The notes beneath the pieces were generated by a model, which did no database searches, was not told where the DNA came from, and saw only the letters and a program-made list of their open reading frames with translations. Below, one piece after another: positions 42,691-50,999 of a stretch of DNA of 64,000 nucleotides (its first letter is position 1; each line of letters begins with the position of its first letter). The DNA is from Beijerinckiaceae bacterium. GTDB taxonomy: Bacteria > Pseudomonadota > Alphaproteobacteria > Rhizobiales > Beijerinckiaceae. The stretch is taken from the NCBI GenBank assembly GCA_947453205.1, contig CANGFT010000010.1, positions 1 through 64,000 on the forward strand, written 5' to 3'. Position numbers and translations under genes: made by a program.

Positions 42691-44766
42691 TCAGGCCCGC
42701 CGCAGCCAGACCTTGTTGTCGTGGAAGGCGGCGCCGCCGAAGGGCGCGGGGGAATCGGCGCCGGTCAGCGTGTTGATGCCCTTGCCATCGGCGAAGGCGT
42801 CGTTGGGCCAGATCCCCTCGGAGATGAGCACGCCAGGCCGCAGCCCCTCGAAACGGCGGGCATGGAGCCGCACCTGCCCGCGCCCATTGCCAAGCACGAC
42901 CTCATCGCCATCGCTGACGCAGAGGCGCGCCGCGTCCTGCGGATGGATCAGCACCTCCGGCCGCCCCTCCCGCGCCCGCGAGGACGGGGTCTCGTTGAAG
43001 GTCGAGTTGAGGAAGCTCCGCGCCGGGCTTGTCGCAAGACGGAAGGGATGGGCGTCGTCGGCGTTCTCCAGGACATCCCAGTGGTCCGGAAACGTCGGCA
43101 TGGAGCGCCACGGCCCCTGCAGGCCGATATTGCCGAAGGGCGTCGAGGGCCAATCCGCCTTGAAGCGATATTTCCCGTCGGGCCAGCCGAATCCCCTGAT
43201 GAAATGGGATGTCTCGAAATCCGGCTGCAGGTCGATCCAGTTGCGGGCCTCGAGCTCTTCAAGCGCGGGCAGGCCCGACTCCTCAAGCGTGATCGCCGCA
43301 AGCTCGCGCACGCTCATGTCGAAGCTTGGATGGGTGACGCCCACGCGCTTCGCAATGGCGCAGATGACCTCATGATTGGTGCGGCATTCGCCGGGCGGCT
43401 CTATGAGCTTGTCGGCGAACTCCACATATTGATGGCCGCCGCCGGAATAGATGTCGGCATGTTCGAGGAACATGGTGGCGGGCAGAACCACATCCGCCAT
43501 GGCCGCCGTCTCCGTCATGAACTGCTCATGCACGACGGTGAAGAGATCCTCCCGCGCAAAGCCCTGCTTCACCAGCGTCTGATCGGGGGCGACGGAAACC
43601 GGATTGGTGTTCTGGATGAGCATGGCCTTGATCGGCCCGCCGCCCTGCAAAGCCTCGCGGTCCCCCGTCAGAATGGCGCCGATGCGGGACTGGTCGAGCA
43701 CGCGCGTGGCGGGGTCGATGAGCGCGCGGCCCTCAAGCGTCGTCTGCTTCCAGTGATAGATCGCAGCATTGTTGTGAAAGGCGCCGCCGCCCTCATGAAG
43801 CCACGCGCCCGTCACTGCGGCGATGCTGAGCGCCGCATGCATGTTCACCGCGCCATTGCGCTGGCGTGAGAAGCCATAGCCCAGGCGAAAGAAGCTGCGC
43901 TTCGTCTCGCCGACGAGCTTTGCGAAAGCCTCGATCTCCTCGACGCCAAGGCCCGTGATGGCGGAGGCCCATGCGGGTGTGCGCGTCTGCAGATGCGCCT
44001 CGAGCTCTTCGGGCGCATCGGTGTAGCGGCGCAGATAATCCCAATCCGCAAAGCCATCGCGGAACAGCACATGCATGACCGCGCAGGCGAGCGCGCCATC
44101 GGTTCCCGGCCGCAGGCACAGCGCCATATCCGCCTGCTCCATGGTCGGCGTGCGGTAGATGTCGATGACGACGATCTTCGCGCCGCGCTCTTTTCGCGCA
44201 CGCATGGCGTGGGTCATCACATTGACTTGCGTCGCGACCGCATTGGTGCCCCAGATCACCACGCAATCGGACTTCGCCATCTCCCGGGGATCAGGCCCTT
44301 TGATCGCACCGAGCCCCGCCAGCACACCCGGCCATGCGAGGTTGACGCAGATGGAGCCGAAGAAGCGGGTGTATTTCTTCGCATGGGTGAGACGGTTGAG
44401 CCCGTCGCGCATCACGCGGCCCATGGTGCCTGCATAATAATAGGGCCAGACGCTCTGCGCCCCATGCTCGCGCTCGGCGGCGAGGAAACGCTCGGCGATG
44501 AGGTCGAGCGCCTCGTCCCAGGAGATGCGCGCGAACTGCCCGGAGCCCTTCGGTCCCGTGCGCTTCAGGGGATGGAGCAGCCGCTCGGGATGATGGATGC
44601 GCTCGGAATAACGCGCGACCTTCGCGCAGATGACGCCCGCCGTATAGGTCTGGTCCTGCGCGCCTCGGATGCGCCCGATGCGGCGCCCCTCGATCACCTC
44701 CACATCCAGCGCGCAGGCGGAGGGGCAGTCATGCGGGCAGACGGAGGGGCGGTGGACGATGGTCAT
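42691..44766 (-). CDS. Molybdopterin-containing oxidoreductase (DMSO reductase superfamily)
   Basis: A 691-residue catalytic subunit from ATG 44766. It binds a [4Fe-4S] cluster at the N-terminus (SVCPHDCPSACALDVEV and GVICAKVARY) and bis-MGD in the following domains (IVVIDIYRTPTMEQADMAL, LIQNTNPVSVAPDQT, and a C-terminal domain with HPQDAARLCVSDGDEVVLGNGRGQVRLHAR). No Tat signal is present, so it is cytoplasmic or a partner of other subunits. No electron-transfer subunit or chaperone lies beside it. Substrate undetermined. Confidence 0.87.
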   Translation of the reverse strand: MTIVHRPSVCPHDCPSACALDVEVIEGRRIGRIRGAQDQTYTAGVICAKVARYSERIHHPERLLHPLKRTGPKGSGQFARISWDEALDLIAERFLAAEREHGAQSVWPYYYAGTMGRVMRDGLNRLTHAKKYTRFFGSICVNLAWPGVLAGLGAIKGPDPREMAKSDCVVIWGTNAVATQVNVMTHAMRARKERGAKIVVIDIYRTPTMEQADMALCLRPGTDGALACAVMHVLFRDGFADWDYLRRYTDAPEELEAHLQTRTPAWASAITGLGVEEIEAFAKLVGETKRSFFRLGYGFSRQRNGAVNMHAALSIAAVTGAWLHEGGGAFHNNAAIYHWKQTTLEGRALIDPATRVLDQSRIGAILTGDREALQGGGPIKAMLIQNTNPVSVAPDQTLVKQGFAREDLFTVVHEQFMTETAAMADVVLPATMFLEHADIYSGGGHQYVEFADKLIEPPGECRTNHEVICAIAKRVGVTHPSFDMSVRELAAITLEESGLPALEELEARNWIDLQPDFETSHFIRGFGWPDGKYRFKADWPSTPFGNIGLQGPWRSMPTFPDHWDVLENADDAHPFRLATSPARSFLNSTFNETPSSRAREGRPEVLIHPQDAARLCVSDGDEVVLGNGRGQVRLHARRFEGLRPGVLISEGIWPNDAFADGKGINTLTGADSPAPFGGAAFHDNKVWLRRA

Positions 44767-44850
44767 GAGGCAGCATCGCAGCGGCGGAGCCAAAAGAAAA
44801 GAGGGGCCGGCGCGCGCCTACCCCTCTTCAATTCACACGCGGCCGTCAGC

Positions 44851-45273
44851 TCAGCCGACGATTTCGTTCTGCGAGAACCACTGGGCGATCTCGACCGCAG
44901 CGGTCTCGGGAGCGTCGGAGCCATGCACCGTGTTCTCGCCCATGTTGAGGGCGAAGAGCTTGCGGATCGTGCCGGCGTCGGCCTTCTCCGGGTTGGTGGC
45001 GCCCATCACTGTGCGATAGCGGGCGATGGCGTCCTCGCCTTCGAGCACCTGAACGACGACAGGACCAGCCGTCATCTGATCGACGAGCTCGCCGAAGAAG
45101 GGACGCTCCTTGTGGACGCCATAGAAGGTCTCGGCCTGGGCGCGGGTCATGAGCACGCGCTTCTGGGCGACGATGCGCAGGCCAGCCTGCTCGATCACCG
45201 CATTGACGGAGCCGGTGAGATTGCGACGCGTGGCGTCGGGCTTGATGATGGAAAAGGTGTGCTGAACCGCCAT
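44851..45273 (-). CDS. ndk: Nucleoside-diphosphate kinase
   Basis: A 140-residue enzyme exchanging phosphate between NTPs and NDPs. The start is ATG 45273 ([21 protein letters not shown]). The active-site His is in [26 protein letters not shown], and [20 protein letters not shown] is the nucleotide-binding segment. A good promoter lies at 45310-45338. Confidence 0.96.
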   Translation of the reverse strand: MAVQHTFSIIKPDATRRNLTGSVNAVIEQAGLRIVAQKRVLMTRAQAETFYGVHKERPFFGELVDQMTAGPVVVQVLEGEDAIARYRTVMGATNPEKADAGTIRKLFALNMGENTVHGSDAPETAAVEIAQWFSQNEIVG

Positions 45274-45309
45274 GGCTGGGTCCGAACTTTCTGAGTTGAG
45301 GGATGCGCG

Positions 45310-45338
45310 CTTATAGCGGCGCCGCAACCCGCGCACAA
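45310..45338 (-). promoter_or_regulatory. ndk promoter
   Basis: Minus-strand TTGTGC (45333-45338), 17 bp, TATAAG (45310-45315), 37 bp upstream of the ndk ATG. Spacing is ideal and the -10 is close to consensus. Confidence 0.55.
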
Positions 45339-45445
45339 GGCGCAATCCCGTCTGCGCCGCCGATCACAAGGAATTGAAACTGCCGATGAGATGCCCTATT
45401 TCCATCGACACCGCCTATTTTCTTTCCCGGACCTGACGAGCCCCC

Positions 45446-46366
45446 ATGAACCTTCGTGACCTCAGCTATGTGATCTCCGTTGCGGAGCTGGGCCATTTCG
45501 GCCGCGCCGCCATGGCCTGCCACGTCAGCCAGCCCACGCTCTCGGGGCAGATCCTCAAGCTGGAGGAGGAGCTGGGGGTCACGATTTTCGAGCGCGTGGG
45601 CAAGCAGGTGCGGCTGACCCCGGTCGGCGAGCAGATCCTCGCCAACGCCCGCCGCTCGGTCGCCGCCGCCAATGACATCGTGGCCGCCGCCCGCGCCAGC
45701 CGCGATCCCCTCGCCGGGCCCATTCGGCTGGGGGTGATCCCCACGCTCGCGCCCTATCTGATGCCCTTCGTCCTGCCGCTCGCCGCCCGCGAGCTCGACA
45801 AGGCGCCGCTGATGTTGATGGAGGATCTGACCGGCCATCTGCTTCCCCCGCTCACGGACGGGCGCATCGACGCCGCCCTCATCGCCACGGACGCGGGCAC
45901 CGACAAACTGGCCGAGATCGACCTTTTCGAGGAGCCCTTCTGGCTCGCCATGCCCATCGACGACCCGCTGGCGAGCGAGGCGGAAGTGGATCTTGGCGCC
46001 ATCGATCCCCGGCGCCTCCTGCTGCTGACGGACGGCCACTGCCTGCGCGATCAGGCGCTGGAGCTCTGCAGCCGTCAGGGCCCGGAAAACGCCGTAGCCG
46101 GCTCGGCGGACGTGCGCGCCGCCTCCCTCGAGACCCTCGTGCATCTGACCGCCGCCAAATATGGCCTGACCCTCGCCCCGCGCCTCGCCATGGCCAACTG
46201 GGTCGGCCTCAGGGACCGCCTGGCCTTCCGGCCGATCATGGGCGACAAGGCCAGCCGCAAGGTCCGCCTCGCCTTCCGCAAGGACATGCCAAGGCGCAAG
46301 GCCATGGAGAAGCTGGCTGAGGTGGTGAAGGCGAGCCTGCCGGACTGCGTGCGGCGGATCGGGTAG
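45446..46366 (+). CDS. oxyR: OxyR-type LysR-family peroxide sensor
   Basis: A 306-residue LysR regulator. The N-terminal winged helix (LRDLSYVISVAELGHFGRAAMACHVSQPTLSGQI) is followed by the effector domain, in which LLTDGHCLRDQALELCSRQG presents the peroxidatic and resolving Cys of OxyR at the expected nine-residue spacing. This pattern is specific for peroxide-sensing OxyR. It lies codirectionally 198 bp upstream of the rubrerythrin gene. Confidence 0.93.
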   Translation: MNLRDLSYVISVAELGHFGRAAMACHVSQPTLSGQILKLEEELGVTIFERVGKQVRLTPVGEQILANARRSVAAANDIVAAARASRDPLAGPIRLGVIPTLAPYLMPFVLPLAARELDKAPLMLMEDLTGHLLPPLTDGRIDAALIATDAGTDKLAEIDLFEEPFWLAMPIDDPLASEAEVDLGAIDPRRLLLLTDGHCLRDQALELCSRQGPENAVAGSADVRAASLETLVHLTAAKYGLTLAPRLAMANWVGLRDRLAFRPIMGDKASRKVRLAFRKDMPRRKAMEKLAEVVKASLPDCVRRIG

Positions 46367-46398
46367 GCGGGGCGAGGGCCTTCCATAGGCCCCGCCTA
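46364..46398 (+). terminator. Hairpin at the oxyR stop codon
   Basis: Perfect 10-bp arms TAGGCGGGGC (46364-46373) and GCCCCGCCTA (46389-46398), beginning with the oxyR TAG stop, loop of 15 nt. Only a weak T-stretch follows (TCATTTC). It probably separates oxyR from the rubrerythrin operon. Confidence 0.55.
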
Positions 46399-46472
46399 TC
46401 ATTTCAAGAGGCAAAAACGATTTCACTCGACTGAACCGCCGCCCTAGCTTGGCTCGTACACTGCTCGGACGA

Positions 46473-46509
46473 GACGGGTTTGACCAAAGCCGTCCCATCC
46501 GAAATATAG
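46473..46509 (+). promoter_or_regulatory. Rubrerythrin operon promoter with overlapping inverted repeat
   Basis: An imperfect inverted repeat GACGGGTTTGACCAAAGCCGTC (46473-46494, arms 8/9 matching) contains TTGACC, which can serve as -35. ATATAG (46504-46509) lies 18 bp downstream. The ATG of rubrerythrin is about 55 bp further. The overlap of a dyad with the -35 suggests a regulator site; OxyR from the adjacent gene is the obvious candidate, but the site does not show an unmistakable OxyR pattern. Confidence 0.42.
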
Positions 46510-46564
46510 GTGGCGTCAGCCAGCCGGTCCGGCGTGGCTGGAATTCATCCGGAGGAGAGAGATC

Positions 46565-46981
46565 ATGTCCCTCAAGGGCAGCAAGACCGAAGATAACCTG
46601 AAGGCCGCGTTCGCGGGTGAGTCGCAGGCCAACCGTCGCTATCTCTATTTCGCCCAGAAGGCTGACGTCGAGGGCTACAACGATGTCGCCACCGTGTTCC
46701 GCTCCACGGCGGAAGGCGAGACCGGCCATGCCCATGGCCATCTCGAGTTCCTCGAGGAATGCGGCGATCCGGCCACGGGCCTGCCGATCGGCAAGACCCA
46801 GCTGAACCTCGCCGCCGCCGTCGCTGGCGAGACGCACGAATACACCGACATGTATCCAGGCATGGCCCGTTCGGCGCGCGAAGAAGGCTTCGATGAGATC
46901 GCCGACTGGTTCGAGACGCTGGCCAAGGCCGAGCGTTCGCATGCCGGCCGCTTCCAGCGCGCCCTCGACGAGATCAAGTGA
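46565..46981 (+). CDS. Rubrerythrin-family diiron protein without rubredoxin domain
   Basis: A 138-residue four-helix protein. The carboxylate/His iron ligands are recognisable: [56 protein letters not shown] and [19 protein letters not shown], giving the repeated ExxH pairs. The C-terminal rubredoxin domain of classical rubrerythrin is absent, so an external electron donor is needed, plausibly the Fe-S protein encoded next. GGAGGAG precedes the ATG. The family reduces hydrogen peroxide. Confidence 0.92.
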   Translation: MSLKGSKTEDNLKAAFAGESQANRRYLYFAQKADVEGYNDVATVFRSTAEGETGHAHGHLEFLEECGDPATGLPIGKTQLNLAAAVAGETHEYTDMYPGMARSAREEGFDEIADWFETLAKAERSHAGRFQRALDEIK

Positions 46982-46988
46982 TCCAATC

Positions 46989-47020
46989 GGATGGTCCGGC
47001 CATAAGAGGTCGGACCGTCC
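46989..47020 (+). terminator. Intercistronic hairpin between rubrerythrin and the Fe-S protein gene
   Basis: GGATGGTCCG (46989-46998) and CGGACCGTCC (47011-47020) pair with one wobble-type mismatch and a 12-nt loop, 8 bp after the rubrerythrin stop. There is no T-run, so it is more likely an RNA stabilising or attenuating hairpin than a full terminator. It would favour higher rubrerythrin than Fe-S protein output. Confidence 0.5.
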
Positions 47021-47045
47021 ATCCACCAACAGATATGAGGAAGCA

Positions 47046-48383
47046 ATGAGAGAGGGAAGCCTCGAAGCTCCCACGCGGCGCCCCATCGATTGGGAAAATC
47101 CCGCGTTCTATGACGAAGCCAAGCTTGATGAGGAGATGCGCCGCGTCCTCGACATCTGCCATGGCTGCCGCCGTTGCTTCAATCTTTGCGACAGCTTCCC
47201 GCGCCTGTTCGACCTCGTGGACGAGTCGAAGTCTGGCGAGCTCGACACTGTGGCGAGCGAAAGCTTCAAACCCATCGTGGACGCCTGCACGCTCTGCGAC
47301 ATGTGCTTCATGACGAAGTGCCCCTATGTGCCCCCGCACGAATTCGACCTCGATTTCCCGCATCTGATGCTGCGCTATCGCGCCGTCGAGGCGAAGAAGG
47401 GCATGAATGAATTCGCCGACCTTCAACTGGCGAAAGTCGACCGCAACGGCAAGATCGCGACGGCCATCGCGCCGCTGGCGAACTGGGCCAGCGACCGTTC
47501 GAACGGCCTGACGCGCGGCCTTCTTGAGAGCGTCGCGGGCCTTGACGCTGAGGCGGAGTTGCCGAAATACGCGCCCACCACCTTCGTCGCGCAGGCCAAG
47601 GCCTCGCCCATCGTGGTGAACAAGGACGCCCCGGCCTATGGCCGCAAGGCCGTCATCTACGCGACCTGCTTCAACAACTACAACGACACCGATGTGGGCG
47701 TCGCCGCGCGCGCGGTGCTCGCCAGGAACGGCGTCGAGACCGAAGTGGTTCACCCCCACTGCTGCGGCATGCCCATGCTGGAGCAGGGCCTCATCGGTGA
47801 AGTCGCCAAGAGCGCCGACGCCGTCGCCGACGCGCTGAAGCCTTATATCGAGAAGGGCTATGACGTCATCGCGCTGGTGCCCTCCTGCGCCCTGATGATG
47901 AAGTTCGAATGGCCGCTGATCCGCCCGAACAGCGCGGATGTGAAGCGGCTGGCGGGCGCGACCTTCGACCTCTCCGAATATATCGTCGACATCGCCAAGA
48001 AGAACGGCATGGCGCCGGGCCTGAGCCCTGTGCCGGGCGGCGTCTCGCTGCACATATCCTGCCATTCGCGCGCTCAGAACATGGGCCAGAAGGCGGCGGA
48101 GATGCTGCAGCTTCTGCCCGAAGCGGATGTGAAGGTCATCGAGCGTTGCTCGGGCCATGGCGGCGCCTGGGGCTTCAAGAAGAAGAACTTCGAAACCGCC
48201 CTCAAGGTCGGCAAGCCCGTGGCGCGCACCACGCGCGATGCGGGCAAGAGCTTCGTCACATCTGAATGTCCGCTGGCGGGCGTTCACATTGCGCAAGGCG
48301 TGGAGAAACTGGGTGGGGAGGCGGCCAAACCCGAGATCGTCCGCCACCCGATCCAGATCCTCGCCCGTTCCTACGGACTGTAA
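47046..48383 (+). CDS. GlpC-like iron-sulfur protein (heterodisulfide-reductase-related)
   Basis: A 445-residue protein from ATG 47046 (GAGGAAG upstream); the track start lies inside rubrerythrin. Two CxxCxxCxxxC ferredoxin motifs are visible near residues 38-52 ([14 protein letters not shown]) and 78-92 ([14 protein letters not shown]). CCG-type domains follow: [13 protein letters not shown] near residue 237 and [14 protein letters not shown] near residue 366. This is the layout of GlpC and HdrD-like subunits that pass electrons between a flavoprotein and quinone or disulfide. No flavoprotein partner is nearby. It sits in a conserved-looking trio with rubrerythrin and DUF3501. Confidence 0.87.
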   Translation: MREGSLEAPTRRPIDWENPAFYDEAKLDEEMRRVLDICHGCRRCFNLCDSFPRLFDLVDESKSGELDTVASESFKPIVDACTLCDMCFMTKCPYVPPHEFDLDFPHLMLRYRAVEAKKGMNEFADLQLAKVDRNGKIATAIAPLANWASDRSNGLTRGLLESVAGLDAEAELPKYAPTTFVAQAKASPIVVNKDAPAYGRKAVIYATCFNNYNDTDVGVAARAVLARNGVETEVVHPHCCGMPMLEQGLIGEVAKSADAVADALKPYIEKGYDVIALVPSCALMMKFEWPLIRPNSADVKRLAGATFDLSEYIVDIAKKNGMAPGLSPVPGGVSLHISCHSRAQNMGQKAAEMLQLLPEADVKVIERCSGHGGAWGFKKKNFETALKVGKPVARTTRDAGKSFVTSECPLAGVHIAQGVEKLGGEAAKPEIVRHPIQILARSYGL

Positions 48384-48456
48384 AAGCATCGGGGCCCCTG
48401 CCCCGACCGCTCAACCTTTCACCTGGGACGCTTTGTCCTCACCGGGAGTATGACCC

Positions 48457-49047
48457 ATGGCCAACAAGCATGAGATCACTGCGGCTGACATCATGCCGCT
48501 CGAAGCCTATGCGAAGGTGCGCACGCAGACGCGCCGCCAACTCGCCGAGCGCAAAAAGAACCGCCGCGTCGAAGTTGGTCCGCATGTGACCTTCTACTTC
48601 GAGAACTTCGACACGATGTGGCTTCAGGTGCAGGAGATGCTGCATATCGAGCGTGGCGGCGAGGCGCAGATGGTCGATGAGCTCGCGGCCTATAATCCGC
48701 TGGTGCCCAAGGGGCAGGAGCTGGTCGCGACCTTCATGATCGAGATCGACGATCCCGAGCGCCGCAAGCGCATCCTGGGCCGCCTTGGCGGCATCGAGGA
48801 GACGACCTTCGTTCAGGTCGGCGCAGAGAAGATCGCCGGCCATGCGGAAGCCGATCAGGACCGCACCACCGCCGAGGGCAAGGCCTCGTCGGTGCAGTTC
48901 GTTCATTTCACCTTCACCCCCGCCCAGATCGCGGCGATCCGCACCCCCGGCACGCCGGTGATCGTGGGCATGGGCCATGCGAACTACAGCCACATGGCCG
49001 TGCTGCCCGAGAATGTGCGCGCGGAGCTGGCGGGCGATTTCGACTGA
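48457..49047 (+). CDS. DUF3501 family protein
   Basis: A 196-residue soluble protein with the DUF3501 sequence pattern (ITAADIMPLEAYAKVRTQTRRQLAERKKNRRVEVGPHVTFYFENFDTMWLQVQEMLHIER). Residues 60-70 form the conserved aromatic/Trp helix, and the C-terminus has VQFVHFTFTPAQIAAIR and GHANYSHMAVLPE. No metal-binding Cys motif is evident. The family has no described biochemical role. Here it is the third gene after rubrerythrin and the Fe-S protein. Confidence 0.9.
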   Translation: MANKHEITAADIMPLEAYAKVRTQTRRQLAERKKNRRVEVGPHVTFYFENFDTMWLQVQEMLHIERGGEAQMVDELAAYNPLVPKGQELVATFMIEIDDPERRKRILGRLGGIEETTFVQVGAEKIAGHAEADQDRTTAEGKASSVQFVHFTFTPAQIAAIRTPGTPVIVGMGHANYSHMAVLPENVRAELAGDFD

Positions 49048-49106
49048 CGCCCTGCGATGGCGCGTGGCGGTTGCCTGCCGCCCCGCGCCATGCCAGATAG
49101 CGGCCC

Positions 49107-50999
49107 ATGCTCCATATCAACGACCTCACCTATCGGCTCGGGCCGCGGCTGCTTTTCGATGAGGCCACCGCCGCGCTGCCGGACCGGGCGCGGGTTGGCT
49201 TTGTGGGGCGCAACGGGGCGGGCAAGACCACCCTGTTCCGCATGATCGCCGGCGAGCTTGGGCCTGAATCCGGCTCGACCACCCTGCCCCGCAACGCCAG
49301 GCTCGGCCGCGTCGAGCAGGAGGCGCCGGGCGGGCCGGGCGCCTTGATCGACTTCGTGCTCGACGCCGACAAGGAGCGCGGCGCGCTCATGGCGGAGGCG
49401 GAGACCGCGACTGATCCGCACCGCATCGCTGAAATCCAGATGCGCCTTGTCGACATCGACGCCCATGCGGCGCCGGCGCGTGCGGCGGGCATCCTCTCGG
49501 GCCTGGGCTTCGACCACGAGGCGCAACAACGCTCCTTGTCGGAGTTTTCAGGCGGCTGGCGCATGCGCGTGGCCCTCGCAGCCGTGCTCTTTTCGGCGCC
49601 TGACATTCTGCTCCTCGACGAGCCGACCAACTATCTCGATCTCGAAGGCACGCTCTGGCTGATCGACTATCTCGCGCACTATCCCGCGACCGTTCTTGTC
49701 ATCAGCCATGACCGCGACCTGCTTGACGAAGTCTGCGACCATATTCTGCATCTCGACCGCGCCAAGCTGACCCTGTGGCGCGGCAATTACACGAGCTTCG
49801 AGCGCCAGCGCCGCGAGCAGCAGGCCTTGCAGATGAAGCTCGTCAAGAAGCAGGAAGACCATCGCCGCCACCTGCAGGCTTTCGTGGACCGTTTCCGCGC
49901 GCAGGCGACCAAGGCCCGGCAGGCCCAGTCGCGCCTCAAGATGCTGGCGCGCCTCGAGCCCGTCGCCGCCATGGTCGACAGCGAAGTGCTGCCCTTCGAC
50001 CTGCCCTCTCCAGAAAAGCCCCTCTCGCCGCCCATCGTGGCGATGGAGGGCGCGAGCGTCGGCTATGGCGACAGGACCGTCCTCAACCGGCTTTCGCTGA
50101 GCATCTCGAATGATGACCGCATCGGGCTTCTGGGCTCCAACGGCAACGGCAAGTCCACCTTCGCCAAGCTGATCGCCGGGCGGCTCGACGCCATGAGCGG
50201 GGCGGTGCGGCGCTCGTCAAAACTCGATGTGGGCTTTTTCGCGCAGCATCAGGTGGATGACCTCACGCCTGGCGGCACGCCCTATTCCCATGTGGCCGAA
50301 CGCATGCGCGACGGGACGGAAGCCAGGATCCGCGCCCGCTGCGCGCGCATGGGCTTTCCCAATGTGAAGGCGGACACGCGGGTCAGTGAATTGTCGGGCG
50401 GCGAAAAGGCGCGCCTGCTGATGGGCCTCGCCACCTTCGACGGCCCGCATCTGCTGATCCTCGACGAGCCGACCAACCATCTCGACATCGACAGCCGCGC
50501 CGCCCTCATCGAGGCGCTGAACGACTATCAGGGCGCGGTGATCCTCGTGTCCCATGACCGCTATCTGCTGGAGGCCTGCGCCGACCGGCTCTGGCTGGTG
50601 GCCGATGGCACGGTGAAGACCTTTGACGGCGACATGGACGACTATCGCCGCTTCGTGCTGGAGCAGGCCCGCGCGGAGAACCGCAAGAACGCCCGCACCG
50701 ATGACGGCGCGGAGCAGAAAGAGACTCTCGCCGCCCAGCGCCAGAACAATGCGAAGACCCGTCGCGAGACCGCCCCCCTGCGCAAGAAGATCGAGGCGGT
50801 GGAGGCGCGCATGGCGAAATTCACGGATCTGCTGGCGCGGGTGGACGACATGCTCGCCCATCCCGACGCCTATGCGAAGGATGGGTCGAAAGCCTCCCAA
50901 CTTGCGCAGCAGCGTGCTGAACTGGCGCGCGCGCTTGCGGGCGCGGAGGAGGAATGGCTGGGGCTTTCGGAAGAACTCGAAGCCGCCGTGAACGGCTAG
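49107..50999 (+). CDS. ABC-F family ATPase
   Basis: A 630-residue soluble protein with two ABC domains and no membrane segment. The first has FVGRNGAGKTTLFRMIAGE and LSEFSGGWRMRVALAAVLFSAPDILLLDEPTNYLDLEG, the second LLGSNGNGKSTFAKLIAGR and LSGGEKARLLMGLATFDGPHLLILDEPTNHLDID. The inter-domain linker is a charged helix pair (QRREQQALQMKLVKKQEDHRRHLQ), and a C-terminal coiled coil follows. ABC-F proteins act on ribosomes. Its TAG shares the CTAG palindrome with the stop of the convergent MFS gene. Confidence 0.93.
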   Translation: MLHINDLTYRLGPRLLFDEATAALPDRARVGFVGRNGAGKTTLFRMIAGELGPESGSTTLPRNARLGRVEQEAPGGPGALIDFVLDADKERGALMAEAETATDPHRIAEIQMRLVDIDAHAAPARAAGILSGLGFDHEAQQRSLSEFSGGWRMRVALAAVLFSAPDILLLDEPTNYLDLEGTLWLIDYLAHYPATVLVISHDRDLLDEVCDHILHLDRAKLTLWRGNYTSFERQRREQQALQMKLVKKQEDHRRHLQAFVDRFRAQATKARQAQSRLKMLARLEPVAAMVDSEVLPFDLPSPEKPLSPPIVAMEGASVGYGDRTVLNRLSLSISNDDRIGLLGSNGNGKSTFAKLIAGRLDAMSGAVRRSSKLDVGFFAQHQVDDLTPGGTPYSHVAERMRDGTEARIRARCARMGFPNVKADTRVSELSGGEKARLLMGLATFDGPHLLILDEPTNHLDIDSRAALIEALNDYQGAVILVSHDRYLLEACADRLWLVADGTVKTFDGDMDDYRRFVLEQARAENRKNARTDDGAEQKETLAAQRQNNAKTRRETAPLRKKIEAVEARMAKFTDLLARVDDMLAHPDAYAKDGSKASQLAQQRAELARALAGAEEEWLGLSEELEAAVNG

